Shown here in pieces: positions 14,001 to 27,955 of a DNA stretch of 64,000 nt (the first letter of the stretch is position 1; every line of letters starts with the position of its first letter). The translations under genes were made by a program, and so were the position numbers. The notes under the pieces were generated by a model. The model searched no databases. It was not told the DNA's origin and saw nothing but the letters and a program-made list of their open reading frames with translations. The stretch is taken from positions 1,736,001-1,800,000 of the forward strand of contig NW_020825331.1 in the NCBI RefSeq assembly GCF_003286085.1, given 5' to 3'. This DNA is from Drosophila persimilis (Eukaryota > Arthropoda > Insecta > Diptera > Drosophilidae).

Positions 14001-16050
14001 TGAGGCTGGGCTTGGGTTCAGGCAGAAGGCGCGATCGATCCTTTTTTCCTCATTTCCATTTCCATTTCCATTTTTCATTCATCTGCCATCCATGACTAAA
14101 ATATTTAATGCTCTAAAGAAGTATTCCACTTATGCGGGCACTTTCATACCTTCCCTTGCTGAATATTTCATGATTTCTACTCTTCAGCTCCGTTCATTAC
14201 CAAAAAATATAAGAAATATGATGATCTATTCGCATTGCGCAGGAGGGGTGGTTTATATCCGTGTAAAGAGTGCAAAGAGGGGTGGTAGCACCTTGTACCT
14301 GACCCCGAAGTGGAGGCTGCGGCCGTCTCTCCCTTTCCCTCTCTCGGTGTGTGTCAGAGATTAATCTGCAAGCCTCCCTCCGAAATGTATGCCAAGTGGC
14401 ATCCGCTTGGCATAATGAGCTGCTGCCTCTACAATTGCTTCAACCTTGACATCTGCCGCCCAACCAAAACCCCAGAGCCCCCAACAGCGGGAGGTGGGAG
14501 TGGGGCTAGAGGATGACTTGGTGGTGGGGGATTGGTGGCACATTTGTTTTTATGTTCTTGGAGAATCAACAGTTTCCATAATTTCAACATTTGTATAAAT
14601 TTCGCATAGAGTAGGCAGCCGCGAAAACTCGAATACGCCGTGCGATGCGATGCTATCATTAAGAGCTTTACGACAATGCCGGGGCAATAAAATTAATTAA
14701 AATTCAATAAATTGACGCCTTCACCCCCATGGAATGAAACATTCAAATGAGAGCTCTGGGAGCTCCGGGGCCCAGGATGGGGCCTGTGGCCTCGTCGCAA
14801 ATGTTTAACGTTGGGAGTTCCGGAGGGGCGAAACGGACGGATGGATGGAGGTCGGATGGATGGGCAAGGATCCACGGGAGGAGTGTGGGGACAGGGGACT
14901 CATTCTGCGGGTGCCCCTTCTTATGTTAATTCTCAATTACAATTGTTGTTCGCATTTGCTGTTTGCGTTGGAAATTGTACGAATATTCTCCCGGGCAATA
15001 GGCGAAACGGGGATTGGGGGTAAATGTGTTGAAAGCGAGACAAACACTGGCTGAGAAGGGGACGGGGTGGCTCTGGGGAAAGCCCAGAGGAGCGGAAAAC
15101 CAGAGGACTGTGGAAATAGTTGGGAAAGTGTTGGAAGACGAGCACAATAGTGGAAGAAAAAGAGAGGACTCGCCAGCTATAAGAATTGTGTCGGGGTCAC
15201 CATTTTTTTTTTTTTTTCGGGTGGATGAAAAGTTTTTGTAACATTAGAAAAAGATGGGATGATAAGATAGAAACGTCTAAGGGGAAGATCCAGAATAAGG
15301 AGAAGCAGAAGCAATCCTTTAATGATTAAATTTGAAAATCGAGTGAATCTCGGAGTCACCATTTCTAGAAGAGCAACGGACCAATTAAATAAGATCAGAC
15401 ACGAAAATATCATTTACACATATTTTTATGTTACAAAAAACTGAGTTACATAGAAATATAAATATGTCTATAGGGGGGAGACCTCCTTCAAAGCACTTTT
15501 TAATAGAAAGTCAGACATCAATATGAAAAATAAAAAATTCCAGAGAATTGCACTAAAATTAAATGAAAATCAATATACAATGAAAAACTGCAGTCAGACC
15601 AGACACAGTTAGATTGCCTCCCAAAGTAAAGGATATCCATACGATTCCTTTTGACATTTCCATGGCGCCTTTCCCTCTTTTCAGTATTCAGCTTTTACAC
15701 GACACAAAAATGTATTTATATTGTTTATTACGTAGTAGTTCCCCCCATCGCGATGAATCGCATCGACAGGCAGCGAATGATTTAGAACGTCATAAGAATG
15801 AAATCCCTCGAAGTGCCACCCAAACCAAACCGAACACCCCCCTTCCCTTACCATCCCAAGGCCTTGGTGCCTCCCTCACGATAAACAAAACAAAACACTT
15901 AAAAATGCACAGCTAATAAACAACAACAACACAAACTGCAACAATCAATAAAAATAGAAAAACAACAAAATTGCAACAAGTACAAAGCAAACAACGTTAT
16001 AGATCGATAGGACCAGCATTGCAACTAAAAGATACCCAGAAACATACTGC
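11030..16050. other. Gene-free stretch
   Basis: No supported gene. It contains a G-rich GGT/GGGAC region (about 12,104-12,390) with a GGGAC pentamer-to-hexamer repeat, an AATGAA repeat near 12,480-12,505, and a second copy of the GTGTGCCTCGACA motif at 11,824-11,836. A homeodomain-like A/T cluster (TAATTAAA) lies near 14,690-14,705. The open frames here look random in composition. Confidence 0.55.
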
Positions 16051-16054
16051 ATAT

Positions 16055-16151
16055 TTGGTGATGTGAGCGAGTACATATGAAAGACTGTTGCAGATTCTTT
16101 TTTGGTGATATGTAGGAGCACATATATAAGAAAGACTGTTGCAGATTCTTT
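16055..16151. repeat. Two-copy tandem repeat, 51 bp period
   Basis: Two adjacent units share the 19-base string AAGACTGTTGCAGATTCTT, 51 bp apart, preceded in both by a GGTGAT(A/G)TG block. Because the period is 17 codons, the minus-strand frame shows a duplicated peptide. I read that as a by-product, not a gene. Confidence 0.8.
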
Positions 16152-17035
16152 GTGTTCAATTGTAAGATTACTTCTCAGACTCAAAACTGCACATCTACAT
16201 CGAAACTAACTCTGAAACATTAGAGATTGTATTGATGCTACATGAATTTAGAATTTGGGCTGGGCCACATCATTATACATACATGTACATATAGGCCAGG
16301 ATATATGACATACGTATGTCTTTATACGAGCGACGATTTAATACGATTTAATACCTTGCTATATAGAATAAAGAATGAATGGTCCCAATGATTTTTATGT
16401 TGGATATCTTTGCTTCCCAGTTTTCCAATAAAAATATATAAAATATAAAATAAATCTATATTCAAATATATCCATGCGCTTTCAATCGCGTCGTGGTTTT
16501 GACTGGATAGCTAGATCAGATCAGAATTCTCGATAAAATAGAATATATCTCGGTTTAAAATATTCATGCAGGGCAGATCCACATTCATTGGATATTTGTA
16601 TGCTTTAGGTATTAGAAACCCAAAAAAAATTACAGGGTACAACTACTGCCAGACCCGAGGGAGAACTATAAAAAAAATATTTGGGCCAAGCGAAACGAAA
16701 ATCAAAATCAAAGCCAACGTCGCGATAGGTTTTAAATGGGGAAATGCGAATGGAAATGGAATGCAACTGGGGCCGAAAAAAAAGAGAGACACACAGGCGA
16801 AAAAAGGTGGACAATTTCGGAGTGGGAAAAACGGAGACGATAGAATGGAAAATGGAAAGAGAAAGAGAAAGAAAGAGAGAAAGCAAAGGAATTGAAAGGG
16901 CTTCGGCGGCAAATTGAATTGTTTCTCATTGAGGGGAAAATGGCAAAGTGTGAGATTGTGGAGCGAGAAAGATGAGATGAGGTGGGGCCCAAGGAGGCCC
17001 AAGGACCACATGCATGCAGTATACACATGTAATTG

Positions 17036-17068
17036 CACACACACGCACACACACACACACACACACAC
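17036..17068. repeat. (CA)n microsatellite
   Basis: CA dinucleotide run with one CG interruption, read directly. Confidence 0.9.
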
Positions 17069-20000
17069 GTGGTGCCACATGGCAACAGTTGGCCCCCACA
17101 AAAGCTTTCACAGTCCAAGCAAAAAACAAAAAACCAAAAGCCAAAATGAAGACACAAACTGACAGCGGAAATTGAATCGCATTGCTTTTGTTTGTGAGCG
17201 TCTGTGTAGGCGGCTGTAAGTGCGAGAGTGTGTTCGTCCCTGGGAAACTGGATATATAAGAGAGTCATTCCATTTCTTGTGCAAAGATACATACATATGT
17301 ATGTGTTTTCTATCTTAAGCTAAAAGATAACAGAACTCCGCAAAGACATTTTTTCAGAAGAACAAGGGATATTAATGGATTGGATTGCAATCCATATTTC
17401 TCAGTCTCCATCGGAGAACAGAGAACAAAACAGACAAGCATACGATTGGTCTAGCATGTTGGTTCTTTTGGTAACTTTTCAATCCAATAACTAGAATCAT
17501 TAATGCTCTAAAGAATTAACCCACTTCTGCATTCCACGAATCCATTTCTACTCGTATTTGCACTCCACACGACTATAATTAATGATCTTATCCCACTTTG
17601 CTTTGGGTTAATTCTAAAATAAACTCCATTTATTGCTGGAATCTCTCGAATACCTCATATGCGGATGTTCGCTCCGAACAAATAATGTTCCAAAATGTTC
17701 TAAGCTATAATCTTAAAAAAAAAACTTCTCTAATGCGTTTTCCTACAACCTACAAAAAAATTTCGTAAAAAAAAATTTCATATGATATGATGGAGGATTT
17801 TGGGTTTCGACTGACTTTGGAGGCTGCAAAAAGAAAAAGTAGCTCTTTCTCTGTCAAAAGCTGCATCCAGGACACACACTGAGATACTGGCACACGGATA
17901 CGGATACACAGGACGCTCCTCTTACAGAGGACAGTGGGACATTAGAGCTGGTTAAAATCGACAAAAAGCGCACAACTTTGCGGCGGGCAAAGTTCTCCGA
18001 CAACAAATAACCACAAGTGGATGACACAGCTGGCCAAGCCGTTACTTCTTTTTGCCTCCTGCCACATGCCACATGCCACATGCCACATCTCCCTTCATAT
18101 CCTCTTTTGTTCAGGCGTTTTTTTATTGTGGCTTTTCTGGTTTTGGTACTTTTTCCTCTTGTTTTTGTGGGTTTTTGCGGTAACAGTTGTCAAAATATGG
18201 TTACGACATGAAGTGAATTGAATGCAAGAATATTTCATTTGCCATATTCGTGGACTATGGAGAGGCTTGGTTATCTTTGTCCTGGCTTGCATTGGTGCCA
18301 GCCACTGTTAAACACGTGTACACACATAAGATATGGCCTTGCCGACCCCTGATCTAGACTAAATCAGGGATGTACTTACAGTCGGTGGCAGCAGAAACAG
18401 GCTCGATGAAAAGGCAACAACTTCAGTATCAAACAGGTTCGAGCCGACATCAATTTTGGAGCCTAAACTCCGCCTTTGGATGTGGATGTAAGCGTGCAGG
18501 GATGAAGGGATTGAATGAAAGAAAGGCTTAAGAAGGTAGGAGAAAAATCGTATATATTTTCTGTGTAAGATCATAAAATAACAATTGTTTACACAAAATT
18601 CTCTGAAGGTAAGTTATGGACAACTTTTTTCGATAAGCACATCATATTTAATGGGGGCTTTGTGCCGAATGTCCTCACAGTTACTGTCATATCATGCCAC
18701 ATGAGGCGGCGGGAAAAGCAGGTGAACGGAAATGGGATTGCTATCATTTATTTATTGCTCAGCAGATAAAATTAATTAGCAATGCCCCCACCCCACAATC
18801 TCCCTCTACGCACACACTCTCATCAAAGTTTGAGGCCTTTCGAAATTCTTGAAATATTGTATTTTTCTTTGCTTCTTTGCCGGACAAAATCTGTTTGATC
18901 TTTCATCAGGAATGTGCAAAGTTTCCTCGTTCGCATTTTCTCATTTCAATGGGGAAGAGCCACAGACACAGACACAGACAAAAAAAAAAAAAATGAGCAA
19001 AATTCAAATTAAAATTCATGAGCTGGAGACAAGGTCTTAGAAAATTCAACAATTTTCTTATATTTCACCAAAAAAAAAAGTCCTGCAAAAGTCTTTAAAA
19101 ATTACGTTTATGATTATGATTATTTTATATACTCAGCGATGCTCTCAGTCACCGTTTCCATTACATTTGCTGACATATTTTTCCAAGTATTTAGAGAAAA
19201 GTTCTCCTCCCTTTTCCTCTCTTACCTGCCACTCCACTGATCCACTCCACCACTCGTACTGCTTCTCCACGCTCAAAACTGTGTAAATTCAGAGCATCAT
19301 GTTTGAGGGGGAAGCTGGCAAACTTTTTGAGGGCAAAAACAACAAGGGACAAAGGCAGGCCAAGAATCGGTGGTCGAACCTTTAAGTACCCTAGAAGATG
19401 CATTTACGCTTTGGCCTCTAAAGAAAGCCACAACTGTGGAACTTGAGTTAAGTGCGGCCACAGAACTTTGTGAAATAACTAATGGGAGACAGACGACCCA
19501 ACTGTTGCGAGCTTTTAGCGACTTAAGCGAGTAACGAGGGGCGAGATGCAGTGATAACGAGTATAAAGAACAACGCGTGCAATCATGATCTGAATATAAC
19601 GAGTACAGACTATACTACCGAGTATAAAAACTACGAGTACGACTACGACTGCACTGAGAACGTATTTCAAACAGAACAACAATCATATAACGAGCAACGA
19701 AATATTATCTATGGTTTATATTTCAGATATGTATGCCTAATGATATGTGAGCCACAATTTTTTGAATGTTCTTTATGTCTAAATAGTCTATGCAGTGGAT
19801 CTCTAATGTCTGAATGTTTCGACTGTTTGGGCTTCTCTGAATGCCCATTAAACGTATCCATATCGTAATAACCTCTGCTGCAAAACAGGGTATCCAACAA
19901 ACAGGGAATATAGGGAAATAGAGGGGGAAAGACTGGGTTTCTGCAGCAGGTGGTGCCGAACGGAGGGGGTGGCTTTGTGGGTGCCAGGGCTGGGTGTGTG

Positions 20001-23000
20001 TTCACCGTCGGTCGGTTGTGTGTGTATGTGTGTTTTTTGGTCTCTGGGCCGCCCCGCAGGCAAAGGGCAATTTTCAGTTTGAATATTTTAGCTGCTAATT
20101 AAAATGTATTCGCGGTTAACAAAACGTGCGCTCCCAGGGTGAAGCCGCCGCCGATGCCGATGTCGATGCCGATGCCGCCTCCTTTTGCACCTGCACCTGC
20201 CGCTCCATGTCGAACTTCCTACGCAGCCAAGCCTCCTGCTTCTCCCCCTTCTTAGCCACTCAACCACTGAGTGAGAGGGATTTTCCTCCTTGAGTGTGGA
20301 AAATGAGCGAAAAGTTTTGCAGCCCGTGGGTTGGAGATGAAGCCGCAAATAAACACAAAATGTAATTGCATACAGCATGAGAGAGAGAGAGAGAGAGGAG
20401 TAGAAAGAGAAAACAGAAGAGGAGAGAGAAGGGAGAAGGGAGACAATGAGAATTAACATAGGACCACGACAGAAGGACGACACAAACAACAAAATGACCG
20501 CAAAGCTGAAGATGTCCAGTCCCCAAGGCGATCAAAAGGGGGAAGGAGATAAGCGACAACGTGAAGAGAAACAGGAGGGGGAATGGAAGAGATCAAACGG
20601 CATGTTGCATGCTGCATGCTGCACAATGAATGCATCATTGAACTGCAAAACGGAAATGCCTCCTCTGGCATATTGAATTTTCCTTAGACAAGGAAATGCT
20701 ATTGCCCCCGGATATGGAGCTGAAGAAGTAGAGGGCAGGGGAATGCCAGGGAAAGCACACGCAGACTGGGCACGAGGAAAAGAAGCAAGGCAGCATGCAA
20801 CAGCAACTGCAGCGGCAACTGGATCACAGGCCGAAGGTTAAGTCCGTCTGTTTGTGGGAGAGTGTGGCATATGCCACAGATAGGAATTTCAGGCCCAAGG
20901 AGACAGCATATCACGACATTAATGCATCTGCTTGTAATTGCTGCTGCTGCATGCACCATGTTGCACAACTGCTAACCAAATAGCCACAATCGTTTCAGAT
21001 TGCCAGGTGGGAAAACCACTTTAAACAAATTGGTTTTGAAAAGAGAACATAGAACATTAGTTGGAGCTAAGAACTGGAGTCCCTAGAAAGATTAAGCAAA
21101 ATACTCAACTGCTATCGAGTCTAACGAATGGTTACAATGGAGCGAGTTCCACAGCAGCCTAAACGAGTACGCGAACGAAATGATAACGTGTACCAATAAA
21201 AAACAGTTCGAGGAGAAACCCAAAAACCTTAAAAACAGATATCAATCGATGTAAATAACAAACGAGAGCACTGGAATCTTTACAATCTAGGTCGCAGACC
21301 TAAAAAGTCGAATCCTTAAGTTCTGAAAGTAAACATAAGCAATAATTATGAAGAGCAGCAAAACAAAACACAACGAGTGTGAGAGAATCAACTGCGCAAC
21401 GACTCGCAGCGGCAGCAGCGAGTGGCAAAGCGTGTATGCAGCGATTAACAAGACAAGAAAAGAAACATTCAAACCATTCCTGAAAGCCCCTCCAACGAAC
21501 GAGTGCAGAAATTAAAAGTGGAAAACAGCAATAGCAAGAGAGGGTAAGGGGGCAAAGGGAAAAGGGAAAAGGAAACCTTATGGCCCCGCGCTCGAATCGC
21601 TCGTTAATGACTGGACGAGACTCCCACTACCAGTGGCATTTGAAAGCAGGGGTACCGAAGTATCCCAGTGGTTTCTGGGCTGCCCCATGGGGCTGGGCAT
21701 GCAACTCATCAAACGTGACAGGCAGGGCACCTGCCCCGTGACCCCTGCTTGACGGCACATCGGCTTCACATCTGCCCCCAATCGAGAAGACCCCATGCGC
21801 CCCATGTGCAGCAGTTCGCCTGTCAGGCAGGAAGGCAGAAAGCAGGCGGGCAGACGGGCAGACGGCCAGCCGGCCAGTCGGGGGCAGCATAATGTTGCAC
21901 AATGTACACGAATATTTCACATTTCAGCAATGTTCTCTCAGTTTGTCTGGTACTCTATTTCTCTCCCTGCTTCCCTTTATCTCCTTTTCTCCGGTTGTGT
22001 GTGCCCCATCGAGTATTCAACTCTCGCATCAGTGGCAAAGTGACATGGCGCATATTTCAAGGTAAACACATTCTGAATTTTGCATATCAATCGGTGGGGC
22101 AGACGATGCAAACAACAAACAGCACAAAAGAATAAAGAGAAAGACACACACACACACATACAAAGAAAGAAAGAAAGAGAGAGAGAAACAAACACATAGA
22201 TAGATTTTCCACGATGCACCTGCTGCTGCTGCTGCCGAGTCCGAGTTCTAATTGTATGATTAATGGATTGCCTTCTGTGCAACCCCCGCCCCCATGCCCC
22301 ATGCCCCATGCCCCATTCTAATGCCCCTAAGCATCATCTAATGGTCAATTGAAATACTCGTGGCATCCAGACGTCCTTCAGATTGAATAGTTTCCCAAAA
22401 GATAAAGCGAAAAGCAAGCAAGAGAGTCTGATCAAACCACTTACAACCGGTTAAAGTTGCTGGAAATCGGAATCCCCCACGGGTGCCCACCCTTTGTGCA
22501 GCGCCACGTGGAGCGAGAGTTGACCATTAAGTTCAGCGATGGAAATTTTGGGGAAATTTTCGACAACAATTCATTCCGCTGCCGGATCCATTCGATAAAC
22601 TATTCATTACTGGACTCGCTATGGATTTACTATAATCAATGAATTAATGCACTCAATTATCAGTGCCTATCGCCGATTCCATTTTCGATTCAATCACAAC
22701 TAATTTGTGTCGACTTTTTTTGCCCTGATCACTAGCTATTTCCATGGGAAATAGGCTGGAATACCCGCAGATTGCGTATACGCACCGTGGTGCCGATGAT
22801 GTTGCAAGAAAGTGAAGAAATTCATTGAAAATCGATAATTGATGGAACGACCCCTAAAGAAGAAGACACACACGCGTCTCCTAATTCTTCGCTGCCTTTT
22901 TGTCTCTTTCTCTCTTCTCTCAATCTCTGGTTCTTTCGATTTTTATTTCTGTACATCTCTCTGCATCTTTCTGTCTCTCCTCTCTGGAAATCTCTGCATC

Positions 23001-23475
23001 TTTCTCTGTTTACAAATGCCGCCCGCTAATTTATTTGAAAAGCCATTTGTTACCTTTGCCCCTGCCACTGCCACTGCCCCTGCCCCTGCCCCTGCCCCTG
23101 CCTCTGTTTACATGTCGCTCAGTCCGCCAGTTGTCCGCTTATCCGCTCTGTCCACACTGTCCGTTTGTCCATCTATGCGTCCATGTGTATACGTTGGATA
23201 AGTGTATTTGTGTTTGCTTTCTGGTTTTTAGATCGCGGCATTACATACACATTTACATTTAGCGTTAATTCAATTTGCAGTCCCTTCCAGAAAAACAGAA
23301 GAATGAAAATGGGAAATGGAAATAGAAAAGCAGTGCCAAAAAAAAAAAAAAAAAAAGTTTAAAGTTCAGGCGGCCCCAAAAGAAATACCAGACACAAAAA
23401 CACACACACCAAATTCCCCACTAATTGTTTATATATTGAACATAAATATACATCGAAATGCGAGTAAATACAATT

Positions 23476-23511
23476 GAATCGTATGAATCGTACGAATCGT
23501 TCGAATAGTAT
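23476..23511. repeat. Nine-bp tandem repeat, four units
   Basis: Four successive GAATCGTA-like units with a one-base spacer, slightly diverged. No function is visible. Confidence 0.75.
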
Positions 23512-25330
23512 ACGTGTTAAGGTTGATGTTCAATGAGACGCTCAAATGGGATTTATAATCAATTCGTTTAGTGACCGAAATAAATCTATATACTACCTAT
23601 AACGACAGAGAGAGCGAGAGATGATGAAGAAGGGAGGGAGAAATTAAGAAAGCAAAGAATCAACAATCAAGAAAGAAAGAACAAGGAAAGAGGAATAAAG
23701 ACAGATAGAGAGAGAGAGAGAGAGAGATTCTATTGATGTATCAAAAATACACCCAGAGAAATTGCCGCTTAAACATATAGGGATCTTCCTCACAGAAAAC
23801 CTGGACTTTTAAGAACGTATCGAAAATATTTCAAGAATATTTTGGGAAACTGCATGGATATTTTTACCAGTGTACTCGTAGATCGAACAGCTGCCAATTG
23901 CTGGCAAATGCCTCCTCCAGCTATCGCTCTATAATCGTGCAATATACTCGTACTCGCAATATATACCAAACCGATACATACAGTCAAAAGTTTATTTAGT
24001 GGAAAATCGTGAATATTGTGAATATCGAGAATATCCGAAAATCGTGGCGTATGTATGTACCTTTTTCATACATATTCAATGTGTTTGTGTGCGTTTTGTG
24101 TTTTGTTAAGCTTTAGTAAATACTTGAAAATTTTAATGCCGTTTGGCCAATAATTAAGGAAGAAACATTTCCAATAATCTCATGCCACATGCCACACACT
24201 TCCCTTCAACGATTTCAGCCCCTCTCTTCTTCGGATCACAGCACAAATCTTGCGCATATTTTGAGATATTAATCATACGCACAGTTGGCCGCTGGCAGAG
24301 AAAATGTGCATAGATATTACAAACATAGCACAGCGAAAGCGATTGAAAGATGAACAGAAACATAAACACACAGAGAGAGAGAGAGAGGGGGAGAGAGATA
24401 TATAGACATGGAGACAGAATCAAATTGGAAAATTGGAAAATTTATTGAAACATTTCGCCGTCCACGGGGAGACCTAATGGGGACCTAATGGACCCGCAAG
24501 ATGTTCGCATGTTCGAAAGAAATGGAAATGATGGATGAAAAGGTTGCATCCCAAACTTAATTTAGGGGAAAAAACGGACTTAAATCCAAGTGAAAGAAAG
24601 GGAAAATAAAACAAAATGAAAGAAAATCGCCAATTACAACGAAAAGAATGAGAAAACCAAACACCAATGAGCGATTAATGAGAAGACAAATTTGAAAATG
24701 GTAGGGAAAATTGGTAAAAGATAAACGAAAAATGAAAATGGAAAATACAAAATCAAATTGTAAACACAAGGAGAATGAAAGCGGAGAAGCGATTAGGGGG
24801 GAAAATAAACAGATGAGAAAACAGCAAAGCGAATATAGAAGGAGAATACTGAATAGAATGATATTAAAAGAGGGAAAATGTGCACGCGGGAAAAAGGAAA
24901 CCAAAACTAAAGAGAACAGGGAGACATCCTTTGGAAACACCTTTCTTTAGAGAAAACTCTTTGCAAATTGTTCCACTGCATCTAAATGGTTCCTTCCTTT
25001 CTTTTCCAAAGTTCAAAGTGCTCCAAAGTTTACAAAACTTTAGAATCAATTAAATTGTTCACAGCAAATTCCCCATAAATTTAGAACTTTAAGGCTTTTA
25101 GAGTTGGAGGTATTTTACTTATTGTTTAATGTTAATGTTTTAAACAAAAATCTCTATAGATTCCATAGTTTATTCAAACAAGAAGGCTTCACAACAGGTT
25201 CAAAGTGGTTTCGTTCTTGGCAAAAGGCAATTTGTAATGTACTTCTGTCAGAAATATTTCTGACAAGAGCTCAAATGCAATTGCAGCTCTCAGAATTTCA
25301 TCCTCACAACGAAACACAGAGGAATGCTCC

Positions 25331-25614
25331 CCCACTGCAACACTGCGTATGCGTTATATTTTCGTTGGCCAATATTCAATGGACATTGGCATTTACCAGA
25401 ATTTCCCATGCCATGACTTTCCAATGCCACTGCGTTTCAGCTTTGAGCATATTACCCTCAAAGGATTACAACGATCAATATTTGAGCAACTGCTAATTCT
25501 GCATTTTCATTGAAATGCAATAAATACCTCATTGGTGGTCCTTCAAATCATATTCATCTTCCCGAAACATGCACAAATTTCCCCGTGCCGCACTGCAACA
25601 CTGCGTATGCGTTA
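25331..25614 (+). repeat. Pair of near-identical 23-bp direct repeats
   Basis: The string CACTGCAACACTGCGTATGC followed by GTTA occurs at about 25,333-25,356 and again at 25,591-25,614. In both places a GGCATTTACC motif follows roughly 60-75 bp later (near 25,387 and 25,677). The rest of the interval is not obviously repeated, so these are separated shared blocks and not a clean tandem duplication. Confidence 0.75.
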
Positions 25615-25619
25615 CATTC

Positions 25620-27917
25620 AGCGTTCGAGATATTCCGTATTTGGTAAATGTTTCCAAAAAATATTCGATAAACAATGGCATTTACCTTTTATCGGTTGAA
25701 TGGCCTTCTCCGTTCTTCGTTCTCCGTCCGACTGCTCTTTCCGTTCTCGTTTTCCGTTTTCTCCGTTCTTTTGTTTTTTGGTTGTTTTTTTTTTATTTCG
25801 CTTTCAATTTTTCCTTCTATTTTATGATTTGATTTGATATTTTTGTTTGCTTTAATTCTCTTTTCAAATTTGAATTCTTTCTGCTGATCAGCTCTTCGCG
25901 TTGTCTTTTGTCTTCTGGTGTCTCTGCCAAAATCACAACAATAACCGAAAAAAAAAGGCAACAAACAACATTAGGACTTCTTGTGCGTGTGTGTGTCTCC
26001 CTGCGCAAGTGTGTGTGTGTGTGTGGGTGTGCTTTTTGGATCGTTATACATGCATGTATAAAGAACTGCAGAACCATAAACTCGTAGAATCTTAAAGCAA
26101 GAATTCGCGCGCGCGCTGAAGAAATACAAAAATCCACCTCCGAGGCAGAAAGCGAGAAAAAAAGAACCAAAGGACGAAAACTTTCAACACAAACACAAAA
26201 AAAAAGAAACTCCTTTACAACAAAAAATGTACAAAAAAAAAACTGGAGTATGAAAACCGATTTTTATTGCAAATTTTATATTTAATATATCCGATTCCGA
26301 ATTCAGTTTTGTATTTGCCAAATCTCAAATTTGTTTCTCTTTGAAATTTCGAATTAATTTCGAAAAATGGAAGTCCTCTTGCATTTTAAATTCTCTTTCC
26401 TCTTTGTCATTCATTTATTAGTTTCAGATTTTGAGTTTACGTCTTATTCAAGTTTCGAATTAAAAATTATTATTAAATTTTGAATCTCCATCTGCAATAA
26501 ATCTAGAAGTTCTTCCTTTAACGGATTTCAAGTTTCTTTCGTTTTTAAATTTTAAAACACGCACTTTTTTTAAAAACTTTTAAAAAACTCGATTTTTAAC
26601 GGTTGATTTTACAGCTTCTTTTTGGTGTGTGTGTGTATGTGTGTGAGTGTGTGTGGTGCGAGTGTGTAAGAGAGAGAAAGAGAGAAAGAGAGAGAGAGAG
26701 AGAGAAATATAGAGACAGTGTCTGTCTTGCTTGGACTCCAAGAACTACAACAACGCAATGTTATCCGCTCGGAGGCTGAACGCCTACTGGATGTTGCACG
26801 CGCTGAAAGCTTTCGCAGAATGCCAGCATGCGACAGCCAGCACGCAACGCGTCGGGCAGCGACGCCGGCAGCGCCCGAACAAGAGCCGAATGGCCAGACA
26901 GCCAGCCGAATGTCGGTGGCTGGATGTCGGCTCCGGCTGCATGGCGCTAGGGAGGATTGAAGGTAGAGACGGTTGGAGCGTGTGGAAGAGGGAAGTGAGA
27001 GTGCATGGGAGGGTGATGGGGAGAGGGGGAGTCACAGTGGTACTGCGCTTTTTAATTGCATTTTTGGGCCGCCTCGTGCCTCGTGCGAGGCGGGCAAAAG
27101 CGCAGCGCAGCGAAGCTCTCCTTTGCCATCGCCTTTGCTATGGAATCCATAAAACATATCTGTGTGAATAATTCAAGGCAAATATAACGCAGTCTACACT
27201 CTGGAAATCTCTACACTAACGCACACACACTCCCAAGCACACACGCACACAGGTGGGCCGCCACTCGCAAGCTATATTCGTGTGAGGTGAGCCACTGCCA
27301 GAGGGATCGGAAGATACGAATGATCGGTAGGAAACTCGCAGTCATCGCACGAATAGGTGGTCGCCCTTTGGACTGCGCGAGAAGGTGGACCGCCCCATGA
27401 AAGGTGTATGCTTGAAAGGAAAGGCGATACAGAGACAAAGAACACACAGAAATTAGAAAACAGAAAAATCAAATCGGAAGAACGGCCATGCCTTACCTCA
27501 AATACTCACATGCCCTGGCCACACGCATCTTGTACTCTCCACGGCTGGAAACTTATCATCGTCCCCCTTCGGCGCTCCTATCACCGCCTTCCAGTCGCCG
27601 TCGCCATCGCAGTCGACGTCTGCGTCGTAGTCGCGTGTGTGCTAACAAGTGGGGGAGCAACAGTTGAAATGAATGAAAACTTCTCTGCGCCAACGCAGAG
27701 CGTCGCTGTCGACGCTGGCGTCCGTTTCATGTGTTGCTTCTCTCACACACCTGATAGGGCGGAAGCTTAGAGTGGGGGAGTGCAAGGGACGGAGGGCGAG
27801 GGGGTTGGATGTTGATGTTGCTTTCCAGTCGCAGCAGCAGCGGCACACTGTTGCTCTTCTCTGGCTGTGTGCGTGGGTGCCTTCTATGTCTCCTTCTCTG
27901 CGTTTGTGTCTCCTCTT

Positions 27918-27955
<38 letters not shown>

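Larger units (their letters stand above)
16160..25320. other. Gene-free stretch, A/T and microsatellite rich
   Basis: No supported gene. It contains (CA)n at about 17,036-17,068, GATGCC hexamer repeats at about 20,152-20,187, CCATGCC repeats at about 22,292-22,316, CCTGCC hexamers at about 23,056-23,102, a nine-base tandem repeat at about 23,476-23,511 and (AG)n at about 23,706-23,729. A TAATTAG-containing block at about 18,740-18,785 resembles ordinary Drosophila conserved noncoding DNA, but I cannot test conservation. Confidence 0.55.

Noticed and set aside
22457-22642. A 61-codon plus-strand frame with a plausible-looking sequence.
   Set aside because: Too short and without a recognised domain or neighbouring exon to support it.
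25104-25496. A 130-codon plus-strand frame.
   Set aside because: It includes one of the two repeated CACTGCAACACTGCG blocks, lies in A/T-rich noncoding DNA and has no known similarity.
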